A program made the position numbers and the translations under genes. Below, piece after piece: positions 6,690-9,926 of a stretch of DNA of 9,926 nt; position 1 is the stretch's first letter; each line of letters begins with the position of its first letter. This stretch comes from an uncultured Rhodospirillales bacterium (GTDB lineage: Bacteria > Pseudomonadota > Alphaproteobacteria > CALMVH01). The DNA lies in assembly GCA_937873165.1 (NCBI GenBank), contig CALMVH010000280.1:572-10497 (forward strand), read 5' to 3'. The notes beneath the pieces are model-generated. The model was not told where the DNA came from, made no database searches, and was given only the letters and a program-made list of their open reading frames with translations.

Positions 6690-7644
6690 ATTAATCAGTA
6701 TTGTGACCCCCTGCTATAATGAGGAAGGAAATGTCGAGGAGCTTGTAACACGTATTCGCACTGTAATGCAGAACACGACTTACGACTATGAACATATAGT
6801 AATAGACAATTCCTCAACCGATGGCACGGTTGCAAAACTGCGCAGCCTTGCGGCAACCGACTGGCACCTCAAGCTCATCATAAACTCGCGGAACTTCGGA
6901 CACATCCGCTCACCTCATCACGCGATTTTGCAGTCGCGGGGCGATGCTTGTATATGGATAGCCTCCGATCTACAGGACCCACCCGAACTGATTTTCGACT
7001 TCATCAGAAAGTGGGAAGAAGGCTACAAGATCGTTATGGCAGTGAAGCCGAAGAGCGAGGAGTCGCCTTTGATGTTTCGCTTTCGAAAGACCTATTACAG
7101 TTTTCTGACTCGGATATCGGAAGTTCCGCTGGTGCAGAACGCGACTGGCGTCGGCCTGTACGATCGATCAGTGGTCGACATACTGCGCAAGATTGACGAC
7201 CCGTACCCCTACTTTCGCGGCTTGATTCGTGAGGTCGGGTTCCCTTTGGCCACGATCGAGTTCCTACAACCGCGCCGCAAGCGCGGCGTTACGAAAAACA
7301 ACTTCTATACACTATATGACATCGCACTACTGGGTATTATCAAGCACTCGAAGGTGCCATTGCGCATAATGACGATGATTGGATTTCTGCTGTCGGCCCT
7401 CAGCCTGCTGCTTGCCTTCGGCTTCCTGATCGCCAAGCTCCTCTTCTGGAACTCCTTCGACCTCGGCATTGCGCCAATCCTGATCGGCATGTTCTTTCTT
7501 GCCGCCGTGCAGATGCTGTTCATGGGCCTGCTTGGCGAGTATATAGGTATGATTTACACCCACGTCAGAAAGATGCCGCTGGTGATAGAGATAGAACGAG
7601 TCAACTTCGAGGACCGGATACCTAATGCTGAGCCTCCTGGATGA
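6682..7644 (+). CDS. GtrB/DPM1-like polyprenyl-phosphate glycosyltransferase (GT2)
   Basis: Likely transfers the finished sugar from its nucleotide carrier to undecaprenyl phosphate on the cytoplasmic face of the inner membrane. The 320-aa product has a GT2 GT-A domain: ISIVTPCYNEEGNVEEL (5-21), IDNSSTDGT (41-49) and the metal/nucleotide motif ASDLQDPPE (94-102, Asp96 and Asp99). The basic RRKRGVTKNNF (198-208) corresponds to the RxxGxSK loop of GtrB/DPM1 enzymes. Two C-terminal membrane spans (about 226-252 and 262-288) follow, as in GtrB and ArnC. It overlaps gtrA by 8 nt and the next gene by 4 nt. Known GtrB enzymes use UDP-glucose; here the gene context suggests a CDP-linked 3,6-dideoxy or branched sugar as donor. 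That is inference from the operon, not from the protein. Confidence 0.92.
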   Translation: MSRLISIVTPCYNEEGNVEELVTRIRTVMQNTTYDYEHIVIDNSSTDGTVAKLRSLAATDWHLKLIINSRNFGHIRSPHHAILQSRGDACIWIASDLQDPPELIFDFIRKWEEGYKIVMAVKPKSEESPLMFRFRKTYYSFLTRISEVPLVQNATGVGLYDRSVVDILRKIDDPYPYFRGLIREVGFPLATIEFLQPRRKRGVTKNNFYTLYDIALLGIIKHSKVPLRIMTMIGFLLSALSLLLAFGFLIAKLLFWNSFDLGIAPILIGMFFLAAVQMLFMGLLGEYIGMIYTHVRKMPLVIEIERVNFEDRIPNAEPPG

Positions 7645-9098
7645 CGGAAAGTCTTAACGAAGTTGCTTATCCACCAGCAAGAACGGCACGAGTCACCCTC
7701 TGGATCATCTTCCTAGCCATTTCAATCCTGAGCTTTGCGATAACTCTTGCTGACGAGTACGCTCATAAAGGGATCGTTGTTGCTTATCTCGTACCGCCAA
7801 TAACTACAGCGTCCAGCGCTGGGGACGTCGTAACCCGCTTTGGCGAATGTGATCCGTCAAGCTACATCAAGGAAGCCGACATTCTTTTATCAGGCAAAGA
7901 TCCTCGGAAAGATGTTTACATAAAGATCTGGGCTCCGGGTTTTCCAGTGATGGAGGCCTTCGCCTTGGGGCTATCGCACAATCATTTTGTGCGCAATATG
8001 TTCCTGATTACTGCAGCCGTGTGGTCGTTGTCCCTCGGACTGTGCGGTGCAGCCCTTGTCCGGCTTTCGGGGAGCATTCTATTTCCTTTTCTCTTATTGC
8101 TGGTTCTGGCAACCCACCTTTTTAACGATTACCTGCTGAATGAAGGTATTGTCTATTCGGAAACTATTGGCATAGCGCTGTTTATGCCCCTGATGATCTT
8201 ATTTTGCGCCAGTTGGGCGGGAAACAAGCTTTGTCTGACCACCTGCGCCGCACTGGGCCTGATGTTCGTCGGCTTTTTACGGTCGCAGTTCTTGCTCATA
8301 GTTGAAGTAACTTTTACTGCCGCAACCCTGTATGCCTTCGTGGTCTGGATTTTATACCGCGGGCGACGCGGCACAGGTCGATTGCGGGTTGGTCCGGTAT
8401 TGATCTCGACGCTGCTGCTGTTGGTTGCCGTAAACGTCTACGCTCGGTGGAACGATGGCGAGTTTGTGCATAATGAATACTTTTATCGCCTGCCTTGGCG
8501 GGTCCAGAGTCCGCCCGATATGTTTGACACAGGCGGCATGGGGGTCCTCTGCCAAGCAGACGGCAAGACTTGTGATCGCATGCGCATGCAGAACGCGCAC
8601 GATGATGCGCGTATGAAGACACTCAGCGACACGACGTCGGCACAGCGCCAGAACTGGACGGATAACAAACGCGCGGTCATCCATACGTTGCTGACTCGTC
8701 CATTTCGCGTCTTGTCGATGAAGTCTCACTATTTTATCAGGTACTTCTTTTCGGAACCACTGTCTGTTCCAGACCAAAATATGGGGTTTACGTATCTTTA
8801 TCTTGAGAACGCATTGTTCGCTATCTTCGGCCTGCTCGGTCTTGCAGGCTGCGTCGCGTTCAGGAGGTTTCCATTCTTCCAGGCGCTCGGGCTATTTTTT
8901 CTTGTCGGATGGTTCGGCTCGTGCATCGTCAATTTTACGGTCTTGCACTTCGAAGTCCGCTACCTCTTCTTTGGCAAGGTCCTGAATTGCTTCGTATTCG
9001 CAGTAGTGTTGGCGCATGTCTGCCGCATGAGCATGGTTTGGCCTAATGTCCAGCGCAAGCTAGATTCTATTGACGGAGTGGATGTCGCTTTGGTGTGA
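7641..9098 (+). CDS. Multi-spanning membrane protein, probable GT-C glycosyltransferase
   Basis: A 485-aa integral membrane protein with roughly nine to eleven hydrophobic spans, the clearest at 18-37, 119-140, 145-164, 172-191, 198-222, 250-266, 388-406, 411-431 and 443-461. After the first span a loop contains CDPSSYIKEADILLSG (70-85), an acidic D...Y...A pattern like the first-loop catalytic region of GT-C/PMT-like transferases. The loop at about 268-385 is hydrophilic and holds a close cysteine pair (304 and 311). Near the C-terminus, HFEVRYLF (436-443) resembles the ERY segment common in GT-C proteins. Together with the GtrA and GtrB genes just upstream (4-nt overlap) it fills the GtrC position, moving a sugar from undecaprenyl phosphate to a periplasmic glycan acceptor. 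No specific family was recognised, so donor and acceptor are inferred from context. It is the last gene of the operon; no clear terminator hairpin follows. Confidence 0.75.
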   Translation: MTESLNEVAYPPARTARVTLWIIFLAISILSFAITLADEYAHKGIVVAYLVPPITTASSAGDVVTRFGECDPSSYIKEADILLSGKDPRKDVYIKIWAPGFPVMEAFALGLSHNHFVRNMFLITAAVWSLSLGLCGAALVRLSGSILFPFLLLLVLATHLFNDYLLNEGIVYSETIGIALFMPLMILFCASWAGNKLCLTTCAALGLMFVGFLRSQFLLIVEVTFTAATLYAFVVWILYRGRRGTGRLRVGPVLISTLLLLVAVNVYARWNDGEFVHNEYFYRLPWRVQSPPDMFDTGGMGVLCQADGKTCDRMRMQNAHDDARMKTLSDTTSAQRQNWTDNKRAVIHTLLTRPFRVLSMKSHYFIRYFFSEPLSVPDQNMGFTYLYLENALFAIFGLLGLAGCVAFRRFPFFQALGLFFLVGWFGSCIVNFTVLHFEVRYLFFGKVLNCFVFAVVLAHVCRMSMVWPNVQRKLDSIDGVDVALV

Positions 9099-9134
9099 AA
9101 TGTGCTTTAGAGCTGCCTTTCAGAGGAGGGCAAT

Positions 9135-9680
9135 TTGGACTGTGGAGATTTGAGCGACGAGGGACAGGCGGTGATCTCGCCGTTGTTGCCGCCGGAGCAA
9201 GGCCGTTCTGTGCGTCCTGCTCATGACAACCGCCGTTTCCTTAATGAAATGCTGTGTGTTCTTCGGGGGGTTGTTCATGACGAGATGTGCATGAGCGCTA
9301 TAGCCGCTGGAACTCGGTATATGTGCGGTTCCGGCGCTGGGCCGAGCAGGGTGTCTGGGACGCGATGCTGCAATCATAGTCGACCTGGGCCCGATGGACG
9401 ACTGGCACCGCATGATCGACAGCACGACGGTTCGCGGCCACAGCCAGCCGTCGGCGCAAAAGGGGGAACTCATCATCAGGGTTTTGGTCGAAGCCGTAAC
9501 GGCTTTACAAGCAAATCCATGCCCGGACGGACGGTCAGGGATGCCCTCTTGCTTTGCCCTGACCGGAGATGAAGCCTTCGACTACAAAGCAGCCGAAGAC
9601 CTGATCGAACTGCCCACGCCACATGCCGGCCGACAAGGGATATGACGGGGACGAGGTACGTTCGGCCCTGCTGATGAAAG
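9135..9680 (+). pseudogene. Decayed IS5-family transposase
   Basis: Fragments of an IS5-family transposase follow one another in changing frames. From a TTG at 9135, behind a strong AGAGGAGG site, DLSDEGQAVISPLLPPEQGR and PAHDNRRFLNEMLCVLR are read. From about 9281, RDVHERYSRWNSVYVRF and WAEQGVWDAMLQ appear in another frame ending at TAG. From 9379 comes VDLGPMDDWHRMIDSTTVRGHSQ, then AKGGTHHQGFGRSRNGFTSK in the first frame, then FALTGDEAFDYKAAEDLIELPTP, and finally ADKGYDGDEVRSALLMK. At least five single-base losses are needed to explain this. The Asp of MIDSTTVRG is one of the DDE residues; the C-terminal part is missing, apparently because an IS3-family element sits at about 9681. It is not functional, and it differs in sequence from the left IS fragment. 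Confidence 0.88.
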
Positions 9681-9926
9681 TGAGTCGCATCGGGTTTGTC
9701 GGAGGCCTTAACTCGTGAGAGGAAGAGGCGATGACAGGCAAGACGATGAACAGGTACTCGCCCGAGATCCGGGCCCGCGCGGTGCGGATGGTTCTGGATC
9801 ATGAGAAAGATCATGCGTCGCGATGGGCGGCGATGGTGTCGATATCGGCGAAGATCGGATGTGCTTTGCACACTTTGAACGAGTGGGTGAAGGTAGCGGA
9901 GGTCGACAGCGGCGCACGCGCCGGGG
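9681..9926 (+). mobile_element. IS3-family element, left end (runs off window)
   Basis: The homology to the IS5 transposase breaks off right after LLMK. The next bases, TGAGTCGCATCGGGTTTGTC, begin with TGA as IS3-family ends usually do and lead directly to an IS3-type orfA at 9731. The likely boundary is 9681, with the three bases before it (AAG) a possible part of the target duplication. The right end is outside the window, so the inverted repeat and the duplication are unverified. Confidence 0.6.
9731..9926 (+). CDS. IS3-family transposase OrfA, N-terminal part (cut by window edge)
   Basis: From the ATG at 9731 the frame is open to the window end (65 codons). It reads MTGKTMNRYSPEIRARAVRM followed by VLDHEKDHASRWAAMVSISA, KIGCALHTLNEWVKVAEVDS and GARAG. 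This is the helix-turn-helix HTH_Tnp_1 region of IS3-family OrfA proteins, which bind the IS ends and are fused to OrfB by a -1 frameshift in the full transposase. GAGAGGA about 7 nt upstream is a good ribosome binding site. The visible part shows no damage; completeness cannot be judged. Confidence 0.88.
   Translation, partial: MTGKTMNRYSPEIRARAVRMVLDHEKDHASRWAAMVSISAKIGCALHTLNEWVKVAEVDSGARAG

Noticed and set aside
9099..9134. Possible terminator after the last operon gene
   Set aside because: The TGCC/GGCA pairing around 9113-9131 is only about four base pairs with no U-tract, and it probably belongs to the IS5 remnant leader with its AGGAGG site.

Overview
The window looks like a sugar-modification (O-antigen or other surface glycan) cassette from a proteobacterium, boxed in by insertion-sequence (IS) debris. 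The transposase types (IS5-family and IS3-family OrfA) suggest an alphaproteobacterium, perhaps Acetobacteraceae or a relative. That is a weak inference, since no housekeeping gene is present. By eye the cassette is less GC-rich than the flanking IS DNA, as is common for horizontally moved glycan loci.

Layout. Positions 1-235 hold the 5' part of an IS5-family transposase on the minus strand plus the IS end. After a short leader (236-345) comes a tightly packed plus-strand operon of eight genes (346-9098). Most junctions overlap by 4-16 nt or are separated by less than 10 nt. The order is rfbF (glucose-1-phosphate cytidylyltransferase), rfbG (CDP-glucose 4,6-dehydratase, frameshifted near its 3' end), rfbH (PLP/Fe-S CDP-4-keto-6-deoxyglucose 3-dehydrase), an SDR-family NAD(P)-dependent reductase/epimerase, a split transketolase (N and C subunits), a GtrA-type small membrane protein, a GtrB/DPM1-like polyprenyl-phosphate glycosyltransferase and a GT-C-like multi-spanning membrane protein. 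Positions 9135-9680 are a decayed IS5-family transposase that appears to be interrupted at about 9681 by an IS3-family element. The orfA of that element starts at 9731 and runs off the window.

How the genes fit together. RfbF, RfbG and RfbH take glucose-1-phosphate through CDP-glucose and CDP-4-keto-6-deoxyglucose towards a CDP-3,6-dideoxy-4-keto sugar. A plain dideoxyhexose pathway would need only an SDR after that. Here a two-subunit transketolase is embedded in the same operon. This suggests that a ketol (two-carbon) unit is added to the 4-keto sugar and then reduced by the SDR, giving a branched-chain CDP-sugar. That would parallel the yersiniose route, but with a transketolase in place of the acetolactate-synthase-like YerE. 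The last three genes form a complete Gtr-type set: a polyprenyl-phosphate sugar synthase, a flippase and a periplasmic GT-C transferase. The cassette therefore seems to encode both synthesis of an unusual sugar and its attachment to a glycan outside the inner membrane. The main weak points are the rfbG frameshift and the absence of the E3 (RfbI/AscD-type) reductase that normally works with RfbH.
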